Assembly (NCBI GenBank): GCA_035308905.1
Contig: DATGFS010000050.1
Coordinates: 54,492-118,491 of the forward strand
Source of the DNA: a bacterium
Lineage (GTDB): Bacteria > Sysuimicrobiota > Sysuimicrobiia > Sysuimicrobiales > Segetimicrobiaceae
Direction: 5' to 3'
Length of the DNA stretch: 64,000 bases
Shown: positions 52,269 through 60,206 of the stretch, piece after piece
Layout of the letters: each line of letters starts with the position of its first letter
Position numbering within the stretch: the first letter of the stretch is position 1
The notes under the pieces: generated by a model
Told to the model about the DNA's origin: nothing
The model's database searches: none
Seen by the model: the letters and a program-made list of their open reading frames with translations, nothing else
Program-made: the position numbers and the translations under genes

Positions 52269-53144
52269 TCATCGAGAGCCGCGGCTCTGCCCGTTGCCGG
52301 AGGTCCCGAGCGGCGCCTCCTGCGCCGGGCGGGCCTGCCGCGGCACGAGCGGGCGGAGCGCGGCGATCGTCTGCCAGGCGGCGTCGAGGACGCCCGGCTG
52401 CGGGAGAATCTCGGCCGAGAGGAAACCCCCGTAGCCCATCTCGCCGAGCGCCCGCACCACCGGCCCGAAATCGAGGTGCCCCCACCCCGGCGCGCGCCGG
52501 TTGCTGTCGGCGGCGTGCACGTGCCAGACGCGCGCGCCGCCGCGGCGGAGCGCCGCGGACATGTCGGTCTCCTCGATGTTCATGTGAAACGTGTCCGGCA
52601 GCACACCGACGTTGTCCTCGCCGAGCCGGTCGATCAGATCGAGCACCTCTTCGACGGTGTTGAGCCAGTTGGTCTCGTACCGGTTGATCGGCTCGATCAC
52701 GAGCCGCACCCCCGCGGTCCCGGCCGCCCGGGCCACGGTGCCGAGTCCCTCGAGCAGGTGCTCCTCGGCGAGCGCCCGGTCGGTCTCCGGCGGGATCGGG
52801 CCGTGGATCAGCCCGACGATGAGCAGCGCGCCGAGCCGGCGCGCCACCGAGACCTGCGCGAGGAGCCGGGCGGCCGCGCGCACCCGCACCTGTTCCTCCG
52901 GGGCGGTGAGACTCAGCCCTTCTTCTAAGTAGGCCTGCCCCGTCCCGACGGCCGGCACCGCGATCCCCGAACGCTCCGCCGCGGCCGCGAGCGCCTCGAC
53001 GTCCACGTGCCCCGGGTCGCGGATGGCCATCTCGACGCCGTCGAACCCGAGGCCCGCGAGCGCCGGGATCGTCGCCTGGACGTCCGCGGCCGCGACCGCG
53101 GCGAACCGCGTCTGCGAGACGGAGATCGTGTACGCCAGTCTCAC
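52269..53144 (-). CDS. iolO: IolO-like 5-keto-L-gluconate epimerase (TIM barrel)
   Basis: A 291-residue sugar epimerase-fold protein. VEMAIRDPGHVDV, VPAVGTGQAYLEEGLSLT, IEPINRYETNWLNT, LPDTFHMNIEE, VWHVHAADSNRRAPGWGH and FLSAEILPQPG match what I recall of Thermotoga IolO, which converts 5-keto-L-gluconate to D-tagaturonate. Metal ligands (Glu, Asp, His, Glu) are all present. The GTG at 53144 overlaps the upstream IolN-like stop (GTGA), supporting a shared pathway. The alternative is a related tagatose/psicose 3-epimerase. A ~30-residue C-terminal extension is variable. Confidence 0.8.
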   Translation of the reverse strand: MRLAYTISVSQTRFAAVAAADVQATIPALAGLGFDGVEMAIRDPGHVDVEALAAAAERSGIAVPAVGTGQAYLEEGLSLTAPEEQVRVRAAARLLAQVSVARRLGALLIVGLIHGPIPPETDRALAEEHLLEGLGTVARAAGTAGVRLVIEPINRYETNWLNTVEEVLDLIDRLGEDNVGVLPDTFHMNIEETDMSAALRRGGARVWHVHAADSNRRAPGWGHLDFGPVVRALGEMGYGGFLSAEILPQPGVLDAAWQTIAALRPLVPRQARPAQEAPLGTSGNGQSRGSR

Positions 53145-54106
53145 GGCGGATAGCCGAGGCTGTAGATGCTCTTTCCGCCGTTGCGCGGCCCCTTGAGCAC
53201 CGCGTCGAGCTCGTGGGGATCCCGCTCCGTCATCATCTCGATCGGCGGCAGCGTGCCGGGCGGGAAGGTGCGATGCACGTCCGTCACCAGCCGCTCCAGG
53301 TAATCGAGGAGCTGCTCCACGCCCTTGTAGGCCTTCTCGGCGCGCGCGATGCTGCTGCGCCCGACGACGCCTTCGATGTACGCCTTCACCTCGATCGGCC
53401 CCGCGCCGACCTGACTGTACCAGTTGATCGGACGATTCAGGAGATTGCCGGCCTTGTCGACGTGGTCGCCCGGCAGGAACCCCTGCACCTTGTTGTCGGG
53501 CGCGTCCTTCATGTCGATCAGGTCGGGGAACAACGCGAGCGACCAGGACGTCTCGACCTCGTCCCCGTGGATAAACGGGGTCTCGTAGGTGCCGCCCTCA
53601 CCGATGAGCTTGAAGTGATCGCGGATCGGATGATACCAGTTGACGAGCAGGAGCAGGCTCGGCACGCGGTACTTCTTCGCGAACTGGTGCATCGCCGTGG
53701 GGATGACGTACTCCTGGCCGTGGCCGTTCAGCAGAATCTGCTTGCGGAAGCCCATGTTCCAGAACCCCGCGATCATCGCCCGGACGTACCCCGCGAAGAT
53801 CTCCTCGGGGATCACGATCGTGCCCTGCATGCCGAGATGGTGGTACGGATGCGAGCCGTACCAGACCGGCTGGGCGACCGTGCAGCCGGTGCGCGCGGCA
53901 ACTTCTTCCGCCATCCGGCAGACCAGGAACACATCCTCGCCGAGCGGCGCGTGCGCGCCGTGCGTCTCGGTCGCGCCGAGCGGGATGATGAGGATGTCGT
54001 TCTTCTCGAGGCGCTCATCCACCTCACGCCCCGTCATGTTCTGCAGATAAATGCCGGTCCGCTTGTCCATGTGCCCGCCTTTCGGCGGGATCGTCCACTT
54101 CGCCAA
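53141..54106 (-). CDS. iolN: IolN-like 3-dehydro-scyllo-inosose hydrolase (creatininase family)
   Basis: A 321-residue creatininase-fold hydrolase. Opening AKWTIPPKGGHMDKRTGIYLQNM, metal site IPLGATETHGAHAPLGEDVF, LLNGHGQEYVIP and FIHGDEVETSWSLALFPDLIDM fit the inositol hydrolase subgroup: in Thermotoga it opens the diketo-inositol ring to 5-keto-L-gluconate. The TTG at 54106 has GAGGTG 5 nt upstream; a TTG at 54121 would add five residues. It is cotranslated with the IolO-like gene, and an IolM-like gene lies at 60207. Subgroup assignment is from memory of family sequences. Confidence 0.8.
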   Translation of the reverse strand: MAKWTIPPKGGHMDKRTGIYLQNMTGREVDERLEKNDILIIPLGATETHGAHAPLGEDVFLVCRMAEEVAARTGCTVAQPVWYGSHPYHHLGMQGTIVIPEEIFAGYVRAMIAGFWNMGFRKQILLNGHGQEYVIPTAMHQFAKKYRVPSLLLLVNWYHPIRDHFKLIGEGGTYETPFIHGDEVETSWSLALFPDLIDMKDAPDNKVQGFLPGDHVDKAGNLLNRPINWYSQVGAGPIEVKAYIEGVVGRSSIARAEKAYKGVEQLLDYLERLVTDVHRTFPPGTLPPIEMMTERDPHELDAVLKGPRNGGKSIYSLGYPP

Positions 54107-54191
54107 CGCATCACCTCGCAAATGTTGTCTCGCCGCTAGACTTCGGGGCGGGCACAGGGTTCCCTCGCCCGGCCGCGCGACGGCGCGGCCG

Positions 54192-54383
54192 TCAAATGCA
54201 GCCGTAGCCCAGGCCGAGGACCCCCAAGAAGGCGAAGCTCGCCAGGAACAGGATCGACGCGACGGCGGTGACCCACGCCGTGGCGCGGCCGCCCCACGGA
54301 TGGCGCAGCCGGAGCATCAAGAACACCACCACAAAGAGGATGAGCTCGAAAAAGAACGTCGCGGAAATCAGCGTGATGCACAT
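54192..54383 (-). CDS. Small two-helix membrane protein, unknown
   Basis: A 63-residue, almost wholly hydrophobic protein: helix one FFFELILFVVVFLMLRL, a short basic loop RHPWGGRA, and helix two AVASILFLASFAFLGVLG. I do not recognise a family. The ATG at 54383 lies 3 bp past the hydrolase stop, which suggests coupling; no strong ribosome site is seen. It may be a genuine small protein or a chance frame. Confidence 0.55.
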   Translation of the reverse strand: MCITLISATFFFELILFVVVFLMLRLRHPWGGRATAWVTAVASILFLASFAFLGVLGLGYGCI

Positions 54384-54386
54384 ATG

Positions 54387-55211
54387 CTAGGCCGCGGGGA
54401 GCCGGGCCGCCAGGAGCGCCGTGACGGCCTCCGGATTATCGGCGTTGAGCCAATGGCCGCCGGCCACGTCGTCGACGAAGACGCGGCCGGTCGCCCGGCC
54501 GATCGCCTCCAGTCGAGCCGCCGACGCCTCCGCGACGACGGTCGATCGCGTCGCCCGGACGACATGCAGCGCGACGCCGGGGGGCGTCTCCTCCACCACG
54601 CTCCAGAGGTCCGCGCGGAAGAAATCCCGGAGCAGCGCCTCGAGCGCGGCGAAGTCGAGCCGCCACCGGTAGCCCCCGTCCGCGGGTTCCAAGTTTGTCG
54701 CCATCCAGTCGCCGATCCGCCGGTCGAACCCCAACCGCTCGAGCCGGGCGACGAGGTCCTCCCGGCGGGCAAACACCGCCGGCAGCGCCTCGACCGCCCG
54801 CAGCACCTCCCACGCGGCGCCCTGAGGCACGCCGGCGGACGGATCGGCGTCGACGACCCAGACCTGACGCAGACCGGACGGACGCCGCGCGAGGTACGCC
54901 AGCGCCACCTTACCGCCGAACGAATGTCCGAGCACCGCGCGCACCGGCGCGGCCAGCGTGCCCTCGAGGGCGGCGAGATCGCCGGCGCAGCTCTCCAGCG
55001 TGTGCGGCGGGGCAAATCCCTGCGACGCGCCGTGCAGCCGGAGATCGACGAGCACGGCGCCCCAGCCCGGACGGGCCTTCACCAGACCTCGCGCAACGGT
55101 CGTCCAGTTGCGGCCGGCGCCGAAGAACCCGTGCAGAACCAACAGGAGAGACCGCGGGTGGGCGCCGGCGTCCGCGAGGAGCGCGTGGTGGAGGATGCGG
55201 CGGACGTTCAA
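54387..55211 (-). CDS. Alpha/beta-fold hydrolase
   Basis: A 274-residue serine hydrolase: oxyanion region VLHGFFGAGRNW, nucleophile elbow VLGHSFGGKVALAYL, Asp in WVVDADPSAG and His in VAGGHWLNADNPEAV. The HGFFGAGRNW and DxRLHGAS pattern resembles YbfF/ABHD11-type esterases. Substrate unknown. It starts at a TTG at 55211, 10 bp after the iron-protein stop; no ATG is in frame near the beginning. Confidence 0.85.
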   Translation of the reverse strand: MNVRRILHHALLADAGAHPRSLLLVLHGFFGAGRNWTTVARGLVKARPGWGAVLVDLRLHGASQGFAPPHTLESCAGDLAALEGTLAAPVRAVLGHSFGGKVALAYLARRPSGLRQVWVVDADPSAGVPQGAAWEVLRAVEALPAVFARREDLVARLERLGFDRRIGDWMATNLEPADGGYRWRLDFAALEALLRDFFRADLWSVVEETPPGVALHVVRATRSTVVAEASAARLEAIGRATGRVFVDDVAGGHWLNADNPEAVTALLAARLPAA

Positions 55212-55221
55212 GCCGGGGCTG

Positions 55222-56391
55222 TCAGGTGGATACTTTGAACACCACGCCGAGCGCGTAGGTCGCGCCGCCGACGATCAAGCCCGCCGCCGTCATCTCGAGG
55301 CCGGACGACCACCAACTGCGGAGGGTGAACAGCGACTTCGCCGCGCCGACCAGGAAGTGGGCGACGAGCGAGATCATCGCCGCCCACAGGACCGCCGGGG
55401 TGCCGTGCAGCCAGAAGAACGGCAGCACCGGGATGAACGCCCCGAGCCCGGTGCTCACTCCGGCCGCGATGCCGGCCTGAATGGGATTGCCGCCCTCACC
55501 GCTTCCCCCCAATTCCTCCGTCACCATCGTCTGGAGCATCGTCTCCGGAGTCGCGCTCAGGCGCGCCGCGAGCTCATCCGCGTCGCGCTCCGGCAGGCCT
55601 TTCAACTGATAGAACAGCGACATCTCCTGCCGTTCTTCCTCGGGATTCTCCTCGATCTCCCGGCGCTCTCCGGCGACGTTGGCCGCGGCCACTTCGGACG
55701 ACGACCGTTCGGCGAGGAAAGCACCGACCGCCATGGACAGCGCCGAGGCCACCGCGCCGGCCAGACCGGCCGTGAGCACGAAGCTCGACCCGCCCGTCGC
55801 GCCGGAGACCCCCGCCACGATCCCGAAGACCGCGCCGAGCCCGTCGTTCGCGCCGTAGACGGCACCCGAGATCCAGCTGGATCCCGACTGGTGCCAGCGC
55901 TCGCGGCCGAGGATCCGCTTGAGGTGTCCTTCCGGTGTCTCGACCCCGGCCACGGCGCCGGACCGCATCTCGTCCGCGGCCAGTGAGTGCGCGCGTTCAT
56001 CCCGGCGAATCTCCGCGAACAAACGATCCGTCGCGGCGTCGCCGGTCGGGCGGCCGTAGGTGTCTGCGACTTCGTCGTTCTCGAGCGATTCGCGCCACGC
56101 CAAGACCTTTTCCGTCGCCGCGAGGAGGATCTGTAGACGCGTCCACAGGGGAAGGCGCACCGAGGCCGGATCGGGCACGGCCGCGCCGAGCTCTTTGAGG
56201 CGCGCCTCGAGGCGCTCGCGGTGGGAGCGCTCGCCCTCCGCCATCCGCCGCAGCACCTTGGCCTTGTTGGGATCGCGCTCCCGCGCCGCGAGCAGCTCGT
56301 ACGCCAGGCGAGCTTGGATCTCGCCGCGCCAGGCGGCGAGCACGCGCGCCACCGCCTCGTCACGGTGGAGGGCCGGAGCGGGCCGGCTCAT
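55222..56391 (-). CDS. Ferritin-like domain fused to VIT1/CCC1 iron transporter (MbfA type)
   Basis: A 389-residue fusion. Residues ~1-150 are a rubrerythrin/ferritin-like four-helix domain with RGEIQARLAYELL, EGERSHRERLEARL and RRDERAHSLAADEM (ExxH-type ligands). Residues ~165-389 are a VIT1/CCC1 transporter (SGAVYGANDGLGAVFGIVAGVSGA, SMAVGAFLAERSSSEV). Such membrane-bound ferritins (MbfA) oxidise and export iron in alpha-proteobacteria. The ATG at 56391 overlaps the flavoprotein stop (ATGA), so iron handling may be linked to that reductase. Confidence 0.88.
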   Translation of the reverse strand: MSRPAPALHRDEAVARVLAAWRGEIQARLAYELLAARERDPNKAKVLRRMAEGERSHRERLEARLKELGAAVPDPASVRLPLWTRLQILLAATEKVLAWRESLENDEVADTYGRPTGDAATDRLFAEIRRDERAHSLAADEMRSGAVAGVETPEGHLKRILGRERWHQSGSSWISGAVYGANDGLGAVFGIVAGVSGATGGSSFVLTAGLAGAVASALSMAVGAFLAERSSSEVAAANVAGERREIEENPEEERQEMSLFYQLKGLPERDADELAARLSATPETMLQTMVTEELGGSGEGGNPIQAGIAAGVSTGLGAFIPVLPFFWLHGTPAVLWAAMISLVAHFLVGAAKSLFTLRSWWSSGLEMTAAGLIVGGATYALGVVFKVST

Positions 56392-57575
56392 GTCCGCTCC
56401 GGCAGCCGGCTCTTGAGATCCGCGGGCCCGAACGGCCCCGGCTCCGCGATCAGCCGCCGCGCCGCCTCCACCTGGTTCCAGGTGTTCCACAACAGCACTC
56501 CGCGAACCCGGCCCTGCTGCAGGTAGTACACGACGCCCTCCCGGTTGGGCTGCTTCCAGTCGGCAAACGTCTCGAGCCGCGAATCCAGGTCCCCCACTGC
56601 CTCGTAGCCCAGGTCGAAGAGATCGGAATAGAAGAACGGCAGGTGATGGTACGGGCCGGCTTCGCCGGCCATGTTCCGCCCCGCGGCCCTGCCCATGGTG
56701 TTGGCATTGTCCTCGTGTTCCACGCGAATGCGCCGGCCGAGCGCGGGATTATGAAACGCCGCGACGTCGCCGGCCGCGTACACGTCGGGATGGCTCGTGC
56801 GCAGCAGCTCGTCGACGATCACTCCGTCCTTCGTCTCGAGGCTGGCCGCGCGGGCCAACCCGGCGTTGGGCTCGATGCCGAGGCCCGCGACGACGCCGTC
56901 GACAAGGAGGTCCAACCCGCTCTGCGTCCGGACGCGCGTCTTGTCGCCTGCCGCTTCCACGGCGGCGATCCGCTGCCCCGGCTGCACGTCGACGCCTTTC
57001 TCGCGATAGAACTCGTTGAGGAACCGCGACAGATCCGGCGGATAGACGCGCCCGCCGATGCCCTCGCTGGGGAAGAGCAGCACGGCACGCTTGTTGTTCA
57101 TCGCGAGCGCGGCCGTGATCTCCGAGCCGATGAACCCCGCGCCGATGACCGCAAACCGCTCGCCGTGCTCGGTCAGCGCGCGAAGCCGCGTGTAGTCATC
57201 GAGCGCCCGGTAGTAGATGACGCGGCCGCCCTGATCCGGACCATCGAGCCGCCGGGGGGTCCCACCCGTCGCGAGCAGCAGCTTGTCCCACTCGTAGGCC
57301 GTCCCTTGATCGTCGGTCACGCGCCGCTGCCGCAGGTCGAGGCCCGCGACGGTCCGGCCGAGCCGCAACTCCACGCCCTGGCGGTTCGTGCGGCGCCAGA
57401 TGCTGTCGAGCGGCTTGCCTGTCCAGAGCGCTTTGGTCAGTGGGGGACGGTTGTACGGCGGGTGTGTCTCGGACCCGATGAGCGCGATGGAGCCGGACGG
57501 ATCGACCTGACGAATGCCCTCGATCGCGGCATCCGCCGTCATGCCGCCGCCCACGATGGCGTACTTGTACCGCAT
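56388..57575 (-). CDS. FAD-dependent pyridine nucleotide-disulphide-type oxidoreductase
   Basis: A 395-residue flavoprotein: FAD site YAIVGGGMTADAAIEGIRQ, NAD(P) site FAVIGAGFIGSEITAAL, and the second FAD motif VYAAGDVAAFHN. The C-terminal domain (FYSDLFDLGYEAVGDLD) fits AIF/ferredoxin-reductase or rubredoxin-reductase-like enzymes (BenC/HcaD family). No redox CxxC is present. GGAGG lies 9 nt before the ATG at 57575. It may pass electrons to a ferredoxin or rubredoxin; no such gene is nearby. Confidence 0.88.
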   Translation of the reverse strand: MRYKYAIVGGGMTADAAIEGIRQVDPSGSIALIGSETHPPYNRPPLTKALWTGKPLDSIWRRTNRQGVELRLGRTVAGLDLRQRRVTDDQGTAYEWDKLLLATGGTPRRLDGPDQGGRVIYYRALDDYTRLRALTEHGERFAVIGAGFIGSEITAALAMNNKRAVLLFPSEGIGGRVYPPDLSRFLNEFYREKGVDVQPGQRIAAVEAAGDKTRVRTQSGLDLLVDGVVAGLGIEPNAGLARAASLETKDGVIVDELLRTSHPDVYAAGDVAAFHNPALGRRIRVEHEDNANTMGRAAGRNMAGEAGPYHHLPFFYSDLFDLGYEAVGDLDSRLETFADWKQPNREGVVYYLQQGRVRGVLLWNTWNQVEAARRLIAEPGPFGPADLKSRLPERT

Positions 57576-57591
57576 GTTCACCGCCTCCGCT

Positions 57592-58476
57592 CTAGCGCAG
57601 CAGCCTCGAGCGCCTCCGGTCCGCGTATACCCGGCCCTCGGCCTGGCAGACGGGACAGTAATACGTTTCCCGGTCCTCGTAGTAGATCACGGCGATGCGG
57701 GTCCCGCATCGCGGACAGGGCTCGCCGCCCTTCCGGTGCACCGCGAGACCCTCGAGCGGCTCTTTCATCGGCAGCCCGCCGGCGGCGCCTCTCTGGCTCG
57801 CGCCGCAGGCCCAGCTCCGGTGGACGTCGATGCCGCGTTCGAGGGTCGAGGGGATCGCGTGGTGGAGCCGGCGCACCTCGTCCTCGTCGAGGGCGGTCGT
57901 CATCGCCTGCGGCGAGAGACGCGCCGCCCACAGAATCTCGTCCGCGTACGTGTTGCCGATCCCCACGACGTACCGTTGGGTCACAAGAAAAGCTTTGAGG
58001 CGCATCCGCGCGCCCCGCAGCGCCCGCGCAAGCGCGGCGGGGGTGAATTCGGGAGAGAAGGGTTCGATCCCGAGCCCGGCAAGGGGCTCGGCGGTGTCCA
58101 GGCGGTCCGCCGGAAACACCCACACCGAGGCGGCCTTCTTCGGGCCCATCTCGATCATGTGGATGTCCGGCCCGCGGTCGAGCGCCAGCACGAGCGCGAG
58201 GTCCCGGGCGGTGCGCCCCGTTCCGCGCGGGACGGCGCGGAGCCGGCCGTTGCGCCGGAGATGGATCACGAGCACGAGGCCGCCGGTGAAGTCGAGCAGC
58301 AGGAGCTTGGCGCGCCGGCGCACGTCGGTGATCTGCCGGCCGCGCAGATCGGCGATCGACGGTTCGACCGTCTTCAGCACCGACACCCCGCGGACGACGA
58401 CGTCCTCGACGGTCCGGCCGGCCACGAGCGGCGCGAGGTTCTCCGCGACGACGGTGACGAACGGAAGCTCAGGCAT
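57592..58476 (-). CDS. Fpg/Nei-family DNA glycosylase, divergent
   Basis: A 294-residue Fpg/Nei-fold protein. It keeps the N-terminal Pro and Glu (MPELP), a Lys in RRRAKLLLLDF, the H2TH block YVVGIGNTYADEILW and a zinc finger CPRCGTRI...RETYYCPVCQ. But PELPEVE is PELPFVT, the HLxMSGxL loop is HLRRNGRL, and the RRFG void-filling region reads HMIEMGPKKAAS. So the enzyme may bind other lesions or act poorly on 8-oxoguanine. These Fpg-like 'structural' homologues are known in other phyla, but their function is mostly untested. Confidence 0.85.
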   Translation of the reverse strand: MPELPFVTVVAENLAPLVAGRTVEDVVVRGVSVLKTVEPSIADLRGRQITDVRRRAKLLLLDFTGGLVLVIHLRRNGRLRAVPRGTGRTARDLALVLALDRGPDIHMIEMGPKKAASVWVFPADRLDTAEPLAGLGIEPFSPEFTPAALARALRGARMRLKAFLVTQRYVVGIGNTYADEILWAARLSPQAMTTALDEDEVRRLHHAIPSTLERGIDVHRSWACGASQRGAAGGLPMKEPLEGLAVHRKGGEPCPRCGTRIAVIYYEDRETYYCPVCQAEGRVYADRRRSRLLR

Positions 58477-58515
58477 CGGTCGGCATGCGCGTCGTGGAGC
58501 GCGGCCCGGCCCGCA

Positions 58516-59298
58516 TTACGTCACCGGCCGGGCCGCCCGAACGACGATGAGATGGTCCTCCGCGGTATCGGAGGCCGGGATCACCCGAACGACGACGTCG
58601 TCTATCACCCCGTCCCACGCGGCGAGCGCAGGCGGCACCGCGCGCGGATCGTCGACCGCGATGCACGTCTCCATCGGCGCGACCCCCATACGCTTGAAGC
58701 TCGCCGCGTATGCGGGAATCGCCCCGTACCGCTTGGCCTCCGCCGCGAGGCGTTCGCGTGCCGCGCGGCCGATCGCGACCCGGACGTAGGCCGCCAGGCG
58801 CGGCGCGGGGCGCCGCGCCTCGGCGGCCCCGGCGCGCACCCAGTCCGCGGAACGCCGGGCGTGGGCCGGCGTCAGCCAGTTGAGCAGCACGCCGTCGAAC
58901 GCCTCGCCGGCCAGCCGGCACATCTTCGGCCCGAGCGCCGCGGCGTACACGCGGCACGAGAGCGCTCCGCGAAGCGCCGCCACTCCCTCCCGCATCCGGC
59001 GCAGCGCCTCCGGATTCGCCGCGCCGATGCCGAGCAGCAGCCGGTCGATCGGCAGGGCGTTCGTCTGCACCCCGTCGATGATGCTCTTCGGTCCCCGATT
59101 GTGCAGCGGGATAACGCCGACCCCCAGGTCGAGACGGCGGGTTTCGCCGGCGGCCGCGGCGAGCGCGGCCAGGCCGTCGATCGTCGGCGGATGGTTCACC
59201 CAGAATGACCCATAGCCGAGCGCCTCGGTCTCGCGCGCCGTGGGGCGAATGACGTCCGCCGGAATGCCGGCGAATACCGCGACTCCCCGGCCCATCAT
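58516..59298 (-). CDS. LLM-class (luciferase-like) flavin-dependent oxidoreductase
   Basis: A 260-residue luciferase-like monooxygenase-fold protein: ETEALGYGSFWVNHPPTIDGLAALAAAA, LDLGVGVIPLHNRGP and LLLGIGAANPEALRRMREGV are typical of F420- or FMN-dependent LLM enzymes. It is shorter than most (300-350). The substrate is unknown, and F420 use cannot be told from sequence. GGAGGAGG lies just upstream of the ATG at 59298. Confidence 0.82.
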   Translation of the reverse strand: MMGRGVAVFAGIPADVIRPTARETEALGYGSFWVNHPPTIDGLAALAAAAGETRRLDLGVGVIPLHNRGPKSIIDGVQTNALPIDRLLLGIGAANPEALRRMREGVAALRGALSCRVYAAALGPKMCRLAGEAFDGVLLNWLTPAHARRSADWVRAGAAEARRPAPRLAAYVRVAIGRAARERLAAEAKRYGAIPAYAASFKRMGVAPMETCIAVDDPRAVPPALAAWDGVIDDVVVRVIPASDTAEDHLIVVRAARPVT

Positions 59299-59349
59299 CG
59301 CCTCCTCCGTGGCGCGTCGAGGGCGGGCGCCCTCCAGATCACCGCGTCC

Positions 59350-60177
59350 TCACTGGTCGAGGAACAGCCGGTCGATCACCACACGCAGGCCTTCCTGCTC
59401 CGGCGGCGGACACGTCCACGCCGCCGCGGCGATCACGTCCGGCGGGCTCGTCTCCACCGCCACCCCGAGCCCGGCGGTCCGGATCATCGCGAGATCGTTA
59501 TGCGCGTCGCCGACCGCGACCGTCTCGCCGACCGCCACCCCGAGCGCCGCCGCCAGCACCGGCAGCGCGCGCCCTTTGTCGTTGCCTACGGGCAGAATCT
59601 CGAGGTAGTCCTTTTGGGAGAACACGCGGTTGACCGCCACCGGCAGCGCCCCCAACGCGTCGCCCATCGCCTTGAGATCCGACGGGTCGCCGACGATCAG
59701 CATCTTCAACGGATCCTCGTCGGGCGATGCGTCGAGGAGCGCCTGGAAACTGGGGGTCTCCTCAATGACGAGCGGCCGGTCCCGATGCTCGTACAACTTG
59801 GTCAGCGGCGTGCTCCGCTCCGCGTACACCTGCCCGTGGAGGAAGAGCAAGGGCGAGGTGTCCGGGAACCGCCGCAGCACGGGCAGCACCGCCCGGGCCA
59901 CCGCCTGCGGCAGCGCCGTCCGCGCCAGGACGCGGTCGGCGGCGAAGTCGTAGACCAGCCCGCCGTTGTAGATGATCACCGGCGAATCGGCGCCGACGGC
60001 CTCCACGAAGGGCCGCGTGGCCTGCCAGGGACGGCCGGTCGCGAGGCACACCTTGATGCCGCGCGCCTGCGCGCGGTGGATCGCGTCGATCACGCCCGGC
60101 GGCACCACCTTGCTTTCCGGGACGAGCGTGCCGTCGACGTCGGTGACGAGCAGCCGGTAGCGGCGACGCCGGCGCAT
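59350..60177 (-). CDS. HAD-superfamily Cof-type phosphatase
   Basis: A 275-residue HAD IIB phosphatase. Motif I LLVTDVDGTLV, motif II CLATGRP, Lys in PVGNDKGRALPVLAAAL, and motif IV VAVGDAHNDLAMIRTAG are all intact. A C2B-type cap lies between. Such enzymes dephosphorylate sugar phosphates, FMN or PLP with low specificity. The ATG at 60177 starts in an Arg-rich stretch (MRRRRRYRLL). It follows the IolM-like gene by 29 bp. Confidence 0.88.
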   Translation of the reverse strand: MRRRRRYRLLVTDVDGTLVPESKVVPPGVIDAIHRAQARGIKVCLATGRPWQATRPFVEAVGADSPVIIYNGGLVYDFAADRVLARTALPQAVARAVLPVLRRFPDTSPLLFLHGQVYAERSTPLTKLYEHRDRPLVIEETPSFQALLDASPDEDPLKMLIVGDPSDLKAMGDALGALPVAVNRVFSQKDYLEILPVGNDKGRALPVLAAALGVAVGETVAVGDAHNDLAMIRTAGLGVAVETSPPDVIAAAAWTCPPPEQEGLRVVIDRLFLDQ

Positions 60178-60206
60178 GCCGTCGGCTGGTCCCGCGGACG
60201 CGGGGC

